Position numbers and translations under genes: made by a program
The notes under the pieces: model-generated
Databases searched by the model: none
What the model saw: only the letters and a program-made list of their open reading frames with translations
What the model was told of the DNA's origin: nothing
In this document: piece after piece, positions 19,550-27,643 of the stretch
How positions within the stretch are numbered: position 1 is the stretch's first letter
Layout: the number at the start of each line of letters is the position of its first letter
NCBI GenBank assembly: GCA_963799925.1
Contig: CAWCYZ010000004.1
Location: forward strand, 1,240,001 to 1,304,000
Length of the DNA stretch: 64,000 nt
Source of the DNA: DATBQN01 sp963799925
GTDB lineage: Bacteria; Acidobacteriota; Thermoanaerobaculia; Multivoradales; UBA5704
Direction of reading: 5' to 3'

Positions 19550-19765
19550 ATGTTCGAAGGTCTGTTCCAGCCGATGCACCTGCTCCTGATCCTCGGGATC
19601 GCCCTCATCTTCTTCGGTCCCAGCAAGCTCCCCGAGCTGGGCAAGGGGCTGGGGACCTCGATCCGCGACTTCAAGAAGGCGATGAACGGCGAGGAAGAGG
19701 CGAAGCGCTTAGACGCCCCCGACGAGACCCCCGCCCCTACCGACACCCCCACCGACCCGCGGTAG
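19550..19765 (+). CDS. tatA: Sec-independent protein translocase subunit TatA/E
   Basis: 71 aa. A short N-terminus, one membrane helix (LLLILGIALIFFG), the FGP hinge, then the amphipathic helix KLPELGKGLGTSIRDFKKAM and a polar Pro/Thr/Asp tail: the complete TatA pattern. It forms the protein-conducting assembly that moves folded twin-arginine substrates across the inner membrane. No tatC or tatB is adjacent, so this is an orphan tatA. GAGG precedes the ATG at 19550, and TAAGAT near 19480 could be a -10 element. Confidence 0.93.
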   Translation: MFEGLFQPMHLLLILGIALIFFGPSKLPELGKGLGTSIRDFKKAMNGEEEAKRLDAPDETPAPTDTPTDPR

Positions 19766-20005
19766 CCGGCGCCGAGCCGCGGGCTCCGCCCGGCGCCCGA
19801 ACGTTCCCCTGTCTCCGTTCCGCTCGCCGCGCCGCGACGAGCCTCCCATCGACGAGACGGCTCCCCATGGCCGACCATGATCGGACATGGAGCGCGGATC
19901 GGCGGGATCGGCCGTGCGGGCGGAGCGCCGGGTCCGCCGCTCCGCCGCCGCCGATTCCTCGTGTAAGCTCTGGCTCGTTTCGTGCGGTTCGGGTGTGGGT
20001 GAGGA

Positions 20006-20092
20006 TGGTGCGAAAGGGGGGACTCGAACCCCCACGACCTTGCGGCCACAAGATCCTGAATCTTGCGCGTCTACCAATTCCGCCACTTTCGC
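20006..20092 (-). tRNA. tRNA-Leu (anticodon CAG)
   Basis: Read on the minus strand, the 5' acceptor GCGAAAG (20092-20086) pairs with CTTTCGC (20016-20010), followed by discriminator A and an encoded CCA (plus-strand TGG at 20006-20008). The anticodon stem CAAGA/TCTTG encloses loop TTCAGGA, giving anticodon CAG for CUG codons, the commonest Leu codon in this GC-rich genome. A long variable arm and GGTTCGAGTCC T-loop are present, as expected for a class II tRNA. It lies opposite to RNase R in the 358-base gap 19766-20123, in which I see no protein gene. Confidence 0.95.
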
Positions 20093-20123
20093 GCGGCGCT
20101 GATTCTAGGGAGAGACCCCCAGG

Positions 20124-22427
20124 GTGTCAAATGAACGTTCGGAGGCCCTTCCCGGGGCCGAGGTGCTGGTCGGTGAGCGCGCGCTGGCGCGCCTGGTACA
20201 GGCGGGGCGCCGCGGCCTGACGGCGGCGGAGCTCGCCGGCGAGCCGGGCGCCGATGCCGGCGCGCTCGAGCGCGCCCTGGCGGCCCTCGCGGCCGCCGGA
20301 CGGGCGGTCGAGATCGAAGGGCGGTGGCTCGCCGTCGAGGAGAGCCCGTGGATCGCCGGCCGGATCGACCGGCTGGAGAGCGGCGACGGGCTGCTGCGCC
20401 CGGGCGCCAGCCGCGAGCCGGGCTTCTTCGTCCCCCGCCGGTATCTGAAGGGCGCGCTCGACGGCGACACCGTGCTGGCGCGGCCGCTCGGCCGCGGCCG
20501 GCCGCGCGGCGAGCACCTGCCCGAGGCGGCGGTCGAGCGCATCGTGGCGCGGCGCCGCCCGACGCTCGTCGGCGCCGTCGAGACGGACGAGCAGGGCCGG
20601 CGCTGGCTGATCCCCTTCGACCCCAAGGTCTCGCTGGACCTCCAGGTGGTGGGCGCCGAGGCCATGGCGCCGGGGCGCTTCGCGGTCGTCGCGGTCGAGC
20701 GGCCCGGGCCGGGAAGGCCGGCGCACGGGCGGCTGGTCGAGGATCTGGGCCCCCTCGAGGTGCCGGGGGTGGACGTCGAGGTGGTGCTCCGCCATCACGG
20801 CATCCCCGAGGAGTTCCCCGTCGAGGTGCGGTCCCTGGCCGAGGGCCTCCCCGAGGACCCGCGGCCCGCCGACTGGGCCGGGCGCGAGGACCTCCGCGCC
20901 GCCGTCGTCGTCACCATCGACGGCGAGACGGCGCGCGATTTCGACGACGCGCTCTCGATCGAGCGGCTCCCCTACGGCGACTTCCGGCTGGGCGTCCACA
21001 TCGCCGACGTCGCCCAGTACGTCGTCGAGGGGAGCGCTCTCGACCTCGAGGCCTACCGCCGCGGCACCAGCGTCTACTACCCCGAGCGGGCGATCCCGAT
21101 GATCCCGGAGCGCCTCTCGAACGGGCTCTGCTCGCTGCGCCCCGGCGTGCCGCGGCTCACCCTCTCCGCCTTCCTGGACATCGGCCGCGACGGCCAGGTC
21201 CTCGCCCGCCGCTTCGCCGAGACGGTCATCCGGAGCGCCCGGCGCCTCACCTATACCGAGGTGCGGCGCGTCCTCGAAGAGCCCCGTCCGGCGGACGCCG
21301 CCGAGTACGGCGCGGTGCTGCCGGCGCTCGCCGAGCTGGGCTATCTCATGGAGGTCCTCCGCCGCGCCCGCCGGGTGCGCGGCTCGATCGACTTCGACCT
21401 GCCGGAGGGCGACGTGGCGCTCGACTCCGACGGCGTCATGGTCGGCATCCTTCCCGAGGAGCGGAACGTCGCCCACCGCATCGTCGAGGAGTGCATGATC
21501 GCGGCGAACGAGGCGGTCGCCTTCGAGCTCGCGCGCCACGAGCTGCCGGCCCTCTACCGCGTCCACGATCCGCCGTCGCGCGACCGGCTCGAAGAGCTCG
21601 ACGAGCTGCTCCGGCCGGTGGGGCTCCGCCTCTACGGCGATCTCGACGAGCTGCCGCCGGGAGCCCTCCAGGAGGTGATGTCGCGGATCGCCGGCCGGCC
21701 CGAGGAGCACTTCGTCTCGACGCTCGTGCTGCGCACCCAGAAGCGGGCGGTCTACAGCCCCGAGTGCCGCGGCCACTACGCCCTCGCCTCGCCGACCTAC
21801 ACCCACTTCACCTCGCCGATCCGCCGCTACCCTGACCTCATCGTCCACCGCCAGCTCAAGTCGCTCCTGCGGCACGGGGCCGAGGCGGCGCGGCAGGCGG
21901 CGGACGCGAGCGAGCTCGCCCTGCGCCTGCCGGCGATCGCCGAGCACGCCAGCGCCACCGAGCGGCGCGCCGAGGGCTCGGAGCGCGACCTCGTGCAGTG
22001 GAAGAAGGTGCGCTTCATGGCCGGCCGGGTGGGGGAGCGCTTCAAGGGGCGGATCACCGGCGTCCAGCCGTTCGGCCTCTTCGTGCAGCTCGAGGGAGCC
22101 TACGTCGACGGCCTGCTGCCGATCCGCACCCTGGGCAACGACTATTTCGTCTACGAGGCCGAGGCGCACCGGCTGGTGGGGGAGCGCACCGGCCGCGTCT
22201 TCCAGCTCGCCGACGAGCTCGAGGTCGACCTGGTGGGGGTCGACCTCCGGCATCGCGGGCTCGATTTCCGGCTGGCGGACCTCCCCGAGGCGCCGCCGGG
22301 AGAGGCGGCCGCCAGCCGGCGGCCGCCGCCGCGGGAGAGGCGGGCGGCGGGCGGCGGCGGCCGAGCGGGGGAACGCAGCGGCGGCAAGGGCGGCGCGCGG
22401 CCGCGCTCGCCGGGGCGGCGGCGGTGA
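20124..22427 (+). CDS. rnr: Ribonuclease R (RNase II/VacB family 3'-5' exoribonuclease)
   Basis: 767 aa from GTG 20124. An N-terminal winged-helix-like segment (RLVQAGRRGLTAAEL) is followed by cold-shock domains. The catalytic RNB domain has TIDGETARDFDDALSIE (metal-binding Asp cluster), GVHIADVAQYV, YPERAIPMIPERLSNGLCSL and the late YTHFTSPIRRYPDLIVHRQL. The S1 domain is GERFKGRITGVQPFGLFVQLE. A basic, Gly/Arg-rich C-terminal tail (about 715-767) is typical of RNase R. It degrades structured RNA and takes part in RNA quality control. The stop overlaps the GTG of der by four bases. Confidence 0.95.
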   Translation: MSNERSEALPGAEVLVGERALARLVQAGRRGLTAAELAGEPGADAGALERALAALAAAGRAVEIEGRWLAVEESPWIAGRIDRLESGDGLLRPGASREPGFFVPRRYLKGALDGDTVLARPLGRGRPRGEHLPEAAVERIVARRRPTLVGAVETDEQGRRWLIPFDPKVSLDLQVVGAEAMAPGRFAVVAVERPGPGRPAHGRLVEDLGPLEVPGVDVEVVLRHHGIPEEFPVEVRSLAEGLPEDPRPADWAGREDLRAAVVVTIDGETARDFDDALSIERLPYGDFRLGVHIADVAQYVVEGSALDLEAYRRGTSVYYPERAIPMIPERLSNGLCSLRPGVPRLTLSAFLDIGRDGQVLARRFAETVIRSARRLTYTEVRRVLEEPRPADAAEYGAVLPALAELGYLMEVLRRARRVRGSIDFDLPEGDVALDSDGVMVGILPEERNVAHRIVEECMIAANEAVAFELARHELPALYRVHDPPSRDRLEELDELLRPVGLRLYGDLDELPPGALQEVMSRIAGRPEEHFVSTLVLRTQKRAVYSPECRGHYALASPTYTHFTSPIRRYPDLIVHRQLKSLLRHGAEAARQAADASELALRLPAIAEHASATERRAEGSERDLVQWKKVRFMAGRVGERFKGRITGVQPFGLFVQLEGAYVDGLLPIRTLGNDYFVYEAEAHRLVGERTGRVFQLADELEVDLVGVDLRHRGLDFRLADLPEAPPGEAAASRRPPPRERRAAGGGGRAGERSGGKGGARPRSPGRRR

Positions 22428-23797
22428 GCGAGGAGCTCGCGGTCGCGGCCGGGGACATCCCGGCGGAGACCTCCGGCCCGCTGGCGCTCACCCCGATGGT
22501 CGCCATCGTCGGGCGGCCGAACGTCGGCAAGTCGACGCTCTTCAACCGCCTCCTGGGCAGCCGGAAGTCGATCGTCCACAACCTGCCGGGGGTGACCCGC
22601 GACCGCATCATCGGCACCGCCAAGCTGGCGGACGACCGCCCCATCCAGCTCGTCGACACCGGCGGCCTGGTGCCCGGCGACGATCCCCTGGGGCTCAACC
22701 GCCAGGTGCTCCTGGCGGTCGAGGAGTGCGATCTCCTGCTCGTCGTGGTCGACGGCCGCGAGGGGCTGGTGGGCGGCGACCAGGCGGTCTGGGAGCGCCT
22801 GCGCCCGGCCGGCAAGCCCGCCCTCCTGGTGGTCAACAAGGGGGACACCGCCGAGGCGCGCGCCCGCTTCCCGGAGTTCTACGCCCTGGGCATCGATCCC
22901 CAGCTCCTGATCTCGGCCGAGCACGGCCAGGGGATCGAGGATCTGCGCCAGGCGATCGCCGCCGTCCTCCCGGACCTCGCGACGGCTCCCCAGGTGGAGG
23001 CGCCGGCGGTCGCCATCGTCGGTCGGCCGAACGTCGGCAAGTCGTCGCTCTTGAACCGCGTCGTCGGCGAGGAGCGGGCGCTCGTCTCGCCGCAGGCCGG
23101 CACCACCCGCGATCCGGTCGACACCCTGCTCACCCGCGACGGCCGCTCCTACCTGTTCATCGACACCGCCGGCATCCGCCGCCGCAGCCAGACCACGGGG
23201 GTCGCCGAGGACCTCGCGGTGATGATGGCGCGGCGACAGATCGAGCGCGCCCAGGTCGCCGTCCTGGTGGTCGACGCGGCGCAGGGGATCACCTCGGGAG
23301 ACCTGGCGATCGCCGGCTCGATCTGGGAGCTGGGGCGGGCGGCGGTCGTGGCGGTCAACAAATGGGACCTGCTCGACGGCGATCTCCGGACGGCGCTCGA
23401 GAGCTCGTGGGAGCGGCTGGACCAGGTCCTCGCCGGGCCGGCGCGGGTCAACGTCTCGGCGCTGTCCGGGCGCGGGGTCGAGAAGCTCTTCCCGGCGCTC
23501 GACCGGGCGCTCGCGGCCTACAACACCCGCCTGACCACGGGCGAGGTCAACCGCCTCTTCGAGGCCGCGGTCAAGCGCGTCCAGCCGCCCGCCGAGGAGG
23601 GCCGGCCGTGGAAGCTCTACTACGCGACCCAGGTGTCGACCGCCCCTCCCACCTTCATGCTCTTCGCCAACCGGGCGCTGTCGCGCAACGCCAACTACCG
23701 GCGCTACCTGGAGAACCGCCTGCGCCAGGACCTCGACCTGCCCGGCGTGCCCCTGCGCCTGGTCATCCGGCGCCGCAACGAGAAGCGGGGCCGCTGA
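22424..23797 (+). CDS. der: Ribosome biogenesis GTPase Der (EngA)
   Basis: 457 aa from GTG 22424, overlapping the rnr stop. Two tandem G domains are present: the first with GRPNVGKSTLFNRL, PGVTRDR, DTGG and NKGD, the second with GRPNVGKSSLLNRV, AGTTRDPVD, DTAGIRRR and NKWD. A C-terminal KH-like domain follows (PPTFMLFANRALSRNANYRRYLENRLRQ). It assists 50S subunit maturation. An ATG at about 22496 immediately precedes the first G domain and would remove 24 unconserved residues. The coupling with rnr suggests a shared RNA-metabolism transcript. Confidence 0.95.
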   Translation: MSEELAVAAGDIPAETSGPLALTPMVAIVGRPNVGKSTLFNRLLGSRKSIVHNLPGVTRDRIIGTAKLADDRPIQLVDTGGLVPGDDPLGLNRQVLLAVEECDLLLVVVDGREGLVGGDQAVWERLRPAGKPALLVVNKGDTAEARARFPEFYALGIDPQLLISAEHGQGIEDLRQAIAAVLPDLATAPQVEAPAVAIVGRPNVGKSSLLNRVVGEERALVSPQAGTTRDPVDTLLTRDGRSYLFIDTAGIRRRSQTTGVAEDLAVMMARRQIERAQVAVLVVDAAQGITSGDLAIAGSIWELGRAAVVAVNKWDLLDGDLRTALESSWERLDQVLAGPARVNVSALSGRGVEKLFPALDRALAAYNTRLTTGEVNRLFEAAVKRVQPPAEEGRPWKLYYATQVSTAPPTFMLFANRALSRNANYRRYLENRLRQDLDLPGVPLRLVIRRRNEKRGR

Positions 23798-23869
23798 CCG
23801 GCCGCACAGGTGGAGAGCGCGCGGATCTTGCATCCCGTGGAGAGCCATGAGGCCCCAGGCGTTCGGCTC

Positions 23870-23898
23870 TTGTCCATGCCGGTTTGATCTCCTATACT
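23870..23898 (+). promoter_or_regulatory. Sigma70-like promoter upstream of the IHF/HU gene
   Basis: TTGTCC at 23870-23875 and TATACT at 23893-23898 are separated by exactly 17 bases, with four and five of six consensus matches. It points at the IHF/HU gene starting at 23968 and gives a leader of about 60 bases. It stands out in a region that is otherwise very GC-rich. Confidence 0.55.
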
Positions 23899-23967
23899 TC
23901 AGGCACTACTTCCAGCCCGGCAGGCTGATCCAGATCACGCTCGCGTTCGCCCGAACGGACCGCCAAG

Positions 23968-24303
23968 GTGACGAGAAAGAAAGCCATCGAGCACCCGGGG
24001 CTGACGAAGGCCGACCTCGTCGACGTGGTCTACGAGCGGCATGGCGGCCTCACCAAGTTCGAGGCGGCGGAGATCGTCGAGGCCATCTTCAAGACGGTCA
24101 AGGGCAGCCTGCGCGACGGGCGGACGGTGCGGATCAAGAACTTCGGCACCTTCGAGGTCACCCGCCGGCCGGGCCGGGTCGGCGTCAACCCCACCTCGGG
24201 AGAGAAGATCTTCATCCCGCCGCACAAGGGCCTGAGCTTCCGCCCGGCGCGCCGCCTGCGCGACGTCATCACCCCGGGCCGCCGCGAGGACGAGCCGAGC
24301 TAG
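23968..24303 (+). CDS. HU/IHF-family DNA-binding protein (IHF alpha-like)
   Basis: 111 aa from GTG 23968 (the residue before MTRKK). LTKADLVDVVYERHGGLTKFEAAEIVEAIFKTVKGSL forms the helical dimerisation part. GRTVRIKNFGTFEVTRRPGRVGVNPTSGEKIFIPPHKGLSFRP is the beta-arm region with the conserved Arg, Asn and Pro that insert into DNA. A short charged tail follows. Such proteins bend DNA for replication, recombination and transcription. The IHF-like pairing with a MerR-type gene immediately downstream is a common bacterial arrangement (ihfA then a MerR gene). Alpha versus beta naming is uncertain. The stop codon sits at the edge of an inverted repeat. Confidence 0.9.
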   Translation: MTRKKAIEHPGLTKADLVDVVYERHGGLTKFEAAEIVEAIFKTVKGSLRDGRTVRIKNFGTFEVTRRPGRVGVNPTSGEKIFIPPHKGLSFRPARRLRDVITPGRREDEPS

Positions 24304-24377
24304 TGTCCGGCGCCGAGGTCAGCGGCATGGGGCGGCGAGGCCCGCTCGCCGCCGGCGCCGCGGATGGAGGACACTAG
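24300..24377. repeat. Long inverted repeat between ihfA-like and merR-like genes
   Basis: CTAGTGTCC at 24300-24308 and GGACACTAG at 24369-24377 are perfect 9-base inverted copies. Inside them GGCGCC recurs (24309-24314 and 24354-24359). The structure covers the stop of the upstream gene and one candidate start (ATG 24364) of the MerR gene. It could be a transcription attenuator or terminator without a T-tract, or an operator bound by the MerR dimer itself. Confidence 0.6.
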
Positions 24378-24381
24378 GCCG

Positions 24382-24909
24382 ATGCCGAAGGCGCGCGTCC
24401 AGAAGCGGCTCTACTACAAGATCGGCGAGGCCTGCAAGACGCTCGACATCCAGCCCTACGTCCTGCGCTACTGGGAGACCGAGTTCGCGGCGATCTCGCC
24501 GAGCAAGAGCCGCTCCGGCCAGCGGGTCTACAGCGAGAAGGAGCTCGAGATCATCCGGCGGATCAAGCAGCTCCTCTACGACGAGGGCTACACGATCGCC
24601 GGCGCCAAGAAGAAGCTCGAGGGAGAGCTCGCGAGCGGCACCTTGAGCCGGGCCGACGACGACGGCGAGCCTGCCGAGGCCGCCCCCCCTGCCGCGCCCC
24701 CACCGCCGCGCGAGCGCCGCGCCGCGCCCCCGCCGGCCGCCGCCCCGCCCGAGGCGGAATCCGCACCGCTGCAGGTGCCGCTCCAGCTCGAGGGTCAGCT
24801 TGACACCCAGGGCGGCGAACGGATACAAAGGCTGCGTTCGGGGGTTCAGCGAGCGCTGGCGGAGACGCGCGAAATTCTCGCCCTCCTCGGCTCTCGCACG
24901 AGCCTCTGA
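24382..24909 (+). CDS. MerR-family transcriptional regulator
   Basis: 175 aa from ATG 24382; ATG 24364 would add six residues but lies inside the inverted repeat and lacks a ribosome-binding site, whereas GGAGG at 24366-24370 serves 24382. The N-terminal winged helix is YYKIGEACKTLDIQPYVLRYWETEFAAISPSKSRSGQRVYSEKELEIIRRIKQLLYDEGYTIAGAKKKLEGEL, the diagnostic MerR domain. A Pro/Ala-rich linker (about 95-140) and a short C-terminal helix (RLRSGVQRALAETREILALL) follow. There are no cysteines for metal binding, so it is of the ligand-unknown, IHF-linked MerR group. Autoregulation through the adjacent repeat is possible. Confidence 0.92.
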   Translation: MPKARVQKRLYYKIGEACKTLDIQPYVLRYWETEFAAISPSKSRSGQRVYSEKELEIIRRIKQLLYDEGYTIAGAKKKLEGELASGTLSRADDDGEPAEAAPPAAPPPPRERRAAPPPAAAPPEAESAPLQVPLQLEGQLDTQGGERIQRLRSGVQRALAETREILALLGSRTSL

Positions 24910-24929
24910 CGCCTTCCTGCTGTTCCGGT

Positions 24930-25006
24930 CGGGACGTGGCGCAGTCTGGTAGCGTACCTGAATGGGGTTCAGGGGGTCCGGGGTTCAAATCCCCGCGTCC
25001 CGACCA
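24930..25006 (+). tRNA. tRNA-Pro (anticodon GGG)
   Basis: Acceptor CGGGACG (24930-24936) pairs with CGTCCCG (24996-25002), followed by discriminator A and encoded CCA (25004-25006). The D-arm is GCGCAGTCTGGTAGCGT. Anticodon stem CCTGA/TCAGG encloses ATGGGGT (anticodon GGG). The T-arm CGGGGTTCAAATCCCCG is perfect. The sequence downstream changes character at once, so its 3' end is a candidate integration site. Confidence 0.95.
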
Positions 25007-25570
25007 ATTTCCACCAATAGAATCAACAACTTGGGTGGGCGCCGACTCGGCGCCGCGGCGGGGGTTGTACGCAACTTGTACGCAATCCACGAACGGAAGT
25101 GTTCGCAAGTAAGGCAGCACTGTCAAGACCTCCGGCCCCGGGTTGTCCTTTGCGATGTCATCCTCTGTCTGCCGCTCGAGCACCACGTGAAATAGTCCTG
25201 GACGGGGTAGCGGATGCTCCCCTGGTTGCGGTAGAATGGCCCTACCCCTCGGCTCGCCATCTCTGAACGGTCTTGACGGATACCTTTCCAGGTAGGCGAT
25301 CTCCTGTTCGTTGAAGTCGCGCAGGTCAATGCGGCGGCCAAGGCGTAGAACCTCGTCCGGCGAAGGCGAAAACGCGAGTACCGCGATGAGCTCGCGCAGA
25401 ACGGACCGAACACCCCTTGGTAGGGGTTCTGGCTCTGAACAAACGGCTGCCGCTTGCAACTCGCGGCTCCGCTTGAGCTCGTCGACGAGTGCTGGAATCT
25501 CTTCGAGAGGAGCCAAAACCCTGGAGAGAATTTCAGTGAAGTCGTTTGGACCGCTCGAGCTGCTCGGCAT
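25007..25570 (-). pseudogene. Unrecognised ORF abutting tRNA-Pro, 3' end lost
   Basis: A minus-strand reading frame begins at ATG 25570 (MPSSSSGPNDFTEIL) and reads plausibly for about 95-150 residues (LAPLEEIPALVDELKRSREL, RSVLRELIAVLAFSPSPDEVLRLGRRIDLRDFNEQEIAYLE). It then runs without its own stop straight into the tRNA-Pro and the MerR gene. Its second half (FHVVLERQTEDDIAKDNPG) has less convincing coding character. I recognise no domain. The lack of a stop before the tRNA fits a gene cut off at an integration or deletion junction, but a non-coding stretch cannot be excluded. Confidence 0.35.
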
Positions 25571-25595
25571 ACCCCTTTACTCTCGACTAGTTCCT

Positions 25596-26916
25596 TCAGC
25601 GCAGGTCGAGCACGAGAGTGAAAGAAGGGGCGCTCTCGCCACCTAGGTTGAATCCGGTGAGCCGTACCGAGTAAGAGCTTCCTTTGACGAAGAAGAGCGC
25701 CTCGGTAGACCTGGTGCCTCGCGGCTCGCTGGTGAGTATCTGAAAGGGCGAGCCGGCCTTGCTGACGTACAGGTTGAAACCGGTCTCGTTCGCCGATGGC
25801 TCAGCCCAGGTGAATTTGTAGGCGACGAGCGGCTGTGTGGGCGACGGAAAGCTGAGGTCGGCGGTGTTCGGCTCGGCGATTCCCATCTGTGTGGCGGTGA
25901 AGGCAGCGGAGGGCGGAGGGGGTGAGATCGTAGGGTCGAACTCGATCTCGATCGGTAGCAGATGCTGGTAAGTGGCCGCCTGAGTCTCGCGTTGCACCTG
26001 GAGGATCGGCTGGTAGAAGCCCAGTGCAAAGCTGTGCGCTGGAACTGGATTGGCGCTGGTTTCCTCGAATGTCCCGTCGCCATTCCAGTCGTAGCGGTAC
26101 GTGATCGGCGCGCCCTCGAAACTCTGGTCGAAGAGGATCGGAACGCCAGGCGGGAAGATGCAGAAGCCGGCGGGACAGTTGCGCGCCGCAAACTGCAGCA
26201 CCTTGGGCGGGAGCAGGAGTACGGGCGAGACGAGGGTTCGGATCTCGATCGCCGCATCGCGGCAGTTCCGGGCGCGGAGGGTGACCGTAAAGGGGCCGGA
26301 GCCCGCGTAGGTTTTCGCGGCTGCGCGCTCGGCACAGCTGCCTGTCCAGGGAGTCGAGGTGCCGTCGCCCCAATCCCACTGCCACTCGGTCGCCCCCGTG
26401 GTGTTCGCCAGGAGGCGACCTGGTAATCGGAGAGGTAAGTCACGGTCGGTGGACTGGTGAAGGCGAGCGCCTCGACGGTCAAGACTGTCGAGAGGGTCGC
26501 GTGGCCGTAGGCGTTCGTGGCCGTGAGGGTGAGGGTGTGCGATCCCGCGGGGAGCTGGGCGGTGTTGAGCTGGACGGGATTGCCCGAGAGCGCAAGGCCG
26601 GTGTCGGTGCGCCAGGTGAGAGTGATCGGCGGCTTGCCCGTGACGCCGTTCGCACTCCCGGTGAGGATCTGGCATGGCGGATAGGTGGTGAGGCTGTCGG
26701 GGGACGCGGAGCCGATGTTGGCTGAGAGCGTCATCTTCGATCCGACATAGAAGGTGTTCGGCGCCGGTGCCGGACAGCTGCCGGCGACGGAAACCTCGAG
26801 CTGGGGGGTCGAGGACAGGCCGGCTTGGCGAGTAACAGGACAAGCAGGAGAGCGAACCGCACCACCGAGGAGGTGGCGCGGTTCACGGTCGGAATCGGAG
26901 TCGGCTGCACGTTCAT
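25596..26916 (-). CDS. PKD-domain secreted/surface protein, two frameshifts
   Basis: Starts at ATG 26916 (minus) with a signal peptide (VVRFALLLVLLLAKPA). Near 26820 the frame changes to STPQLEVSVAGSCPAPAPNTF and an Ig/PKD-like region (GSHTLTLTATNAYGHATLSTVLTVEA). Near 26412 it changes again to ANTTGATEWQWDWGDGTS, a clear PKD motif (WDWGDG), with a second related repeat (YRYDWNGDGTFEE). The C-terminal FNIII-like part ends at 25596 (GESAPSFTLVLDLR). About 440 aa when corrected. Its role is probably extracellular adhesion or substrate binding. It overlaps the upstream 94-aa gene by ATGA, so the two are translationally coupled. The frameshifts may be assembly errors or decay in this island. Confidence 0.65.
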
Positions 26917-27197
26917 TCACGAACCGCCTTGGCCGCCGCGAAGGCGAAGTAGTTGGCCGCGTCGGCGCAGGCGGCCTGGAACCGGCGGCGGTCTTCGCCC
27001 GCGAGGGTGCCGGTGCGGAGAGCCGGAAGGAAGCGAGCGAGGACGCCGATGTGCCGGAGCGAGTCGAAGAGGCAGTCGATCGCCTGCCGCTCGGACCAGC
27101 TCACGTCGCGATCGGCAAAGAGAGCGACGCGTTCGAGCTGGAAGGTGAACAGGTGCGCGACGGCCTGCTCGGCCGAGGAGTCGGGCGGGCGGTCCAT
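26913..27197 (-). CDS. Small hypothetical protein, helical, no known domain
   Basis: 94 aa, minus strand, start ATG 27197, stop overlapping the start of the PKD protein (ATGA). The sequence is cytosolic-looking and mostly helical: AEQAVAHLFTFQLERVALFADRD, WSERQAIDCLFDSLRHIGVLARFLPAL, GEDRRRFQAACADAANYFAFAAAKA. There is no signal peptide or metal motif. Coupling to the secreted PKD protein and position just after a CTERM-like tail suggest a small operon of surface proteins. I do not recognise the family. Confidence 0.6.
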   Translation of the reverse strand: MDRPPDSSAEQAVAHLFTFQLERVALFADRDVSWSERQAIDCLFDSLRHIGVLARFLPALRTGTLAGEDRRRFQAACADAANYFAFAAAKAVRE

Positions 27198-27200
27198 CGG

Positions 27201-27585
27201 CTAGCGTCCCCCGACCGCCAGGAGGGGGCTGCGAAGCCGGCGGACTGCGATGATGAAGAGCGCGACCGCCAGCAGGGCAAGCCCCGCGCCGCCGAGGGTC
27301 GGTACATCCGCGGTCATCCCCGCGTGGAGCTTGGTGACCGTCGGGTCGTCGTCAACATCGGCCGTCTTGGGATCGTCGCTCGCGTCGACGGTGAAATTCG
27401 AGCCGCTGGTGAAAGCCTGGCTGGATACCTGGGTGACGGTCGGCGGAAGCGGTGCCGTGATCTGAGCGGCGAACGTGATCGTGACGGAGTCGCCGGGAGC
27501 GAGGGAGGCGAGCGTCACGGTGGGGACCTTGTCGCCGGCGGCGTTGCCGAGCGTCACAGTACCGGCGGAGGTCGTGACTGTCTTG
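27201..27585 (-). pseudogene. C-terminal remnant of DUF11/CTERM-type surface protein next to the IS
   Basis: The minus-strand frame is open from the IS boundary to a stop at 27201. It reads TVTLASLAPGDSVTITFAAQI, a DUF11-like beta-sandwich repeat, then DVDDDPTV and a C-terminal tripartite tail: VPTLGG, a hydrophobic helix (AGLALLAVALFIIAV) and RRLR. That tail resembles the IPTL-CTERM class of sorting signals. The frame continues upstream into the inverted repeat of the insertion element, and no matching 5' half is visible on the far side of the IS. The element has therefore probably truncated the gene, with deletion of the rest. The internal GTG at 27557 is not a real start. Confidence 0.6.
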
Positions 27586-27609
27586 GCTCGCAGATCAAGT
27601 GGACCGGGT
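27586..27609 (-). repeat. IS terminal inverted repeat, orfB-distal end
   Basis: GCTCGCAGATC followed by AAGTGGACCGGG. It matches the complement of the other end at the first 11 bases and again at GGACC/GG with one gap. It marks the boundary with the truncated CTERM gene. Confidence 0.6.
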
Positions 27610-27643
27610 TGGTTGATTTCTGTGTGACTTCTCGGCCCGGCCC

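Noticed and set aside
24563..25006. Minus-strand continuation of the 25570 ORF through tRNA-Pro and into the MerR gene
   Set aside because: It is translation of the tRNA complement (a well known false ORF pattern) and of the MerR antisense strand.
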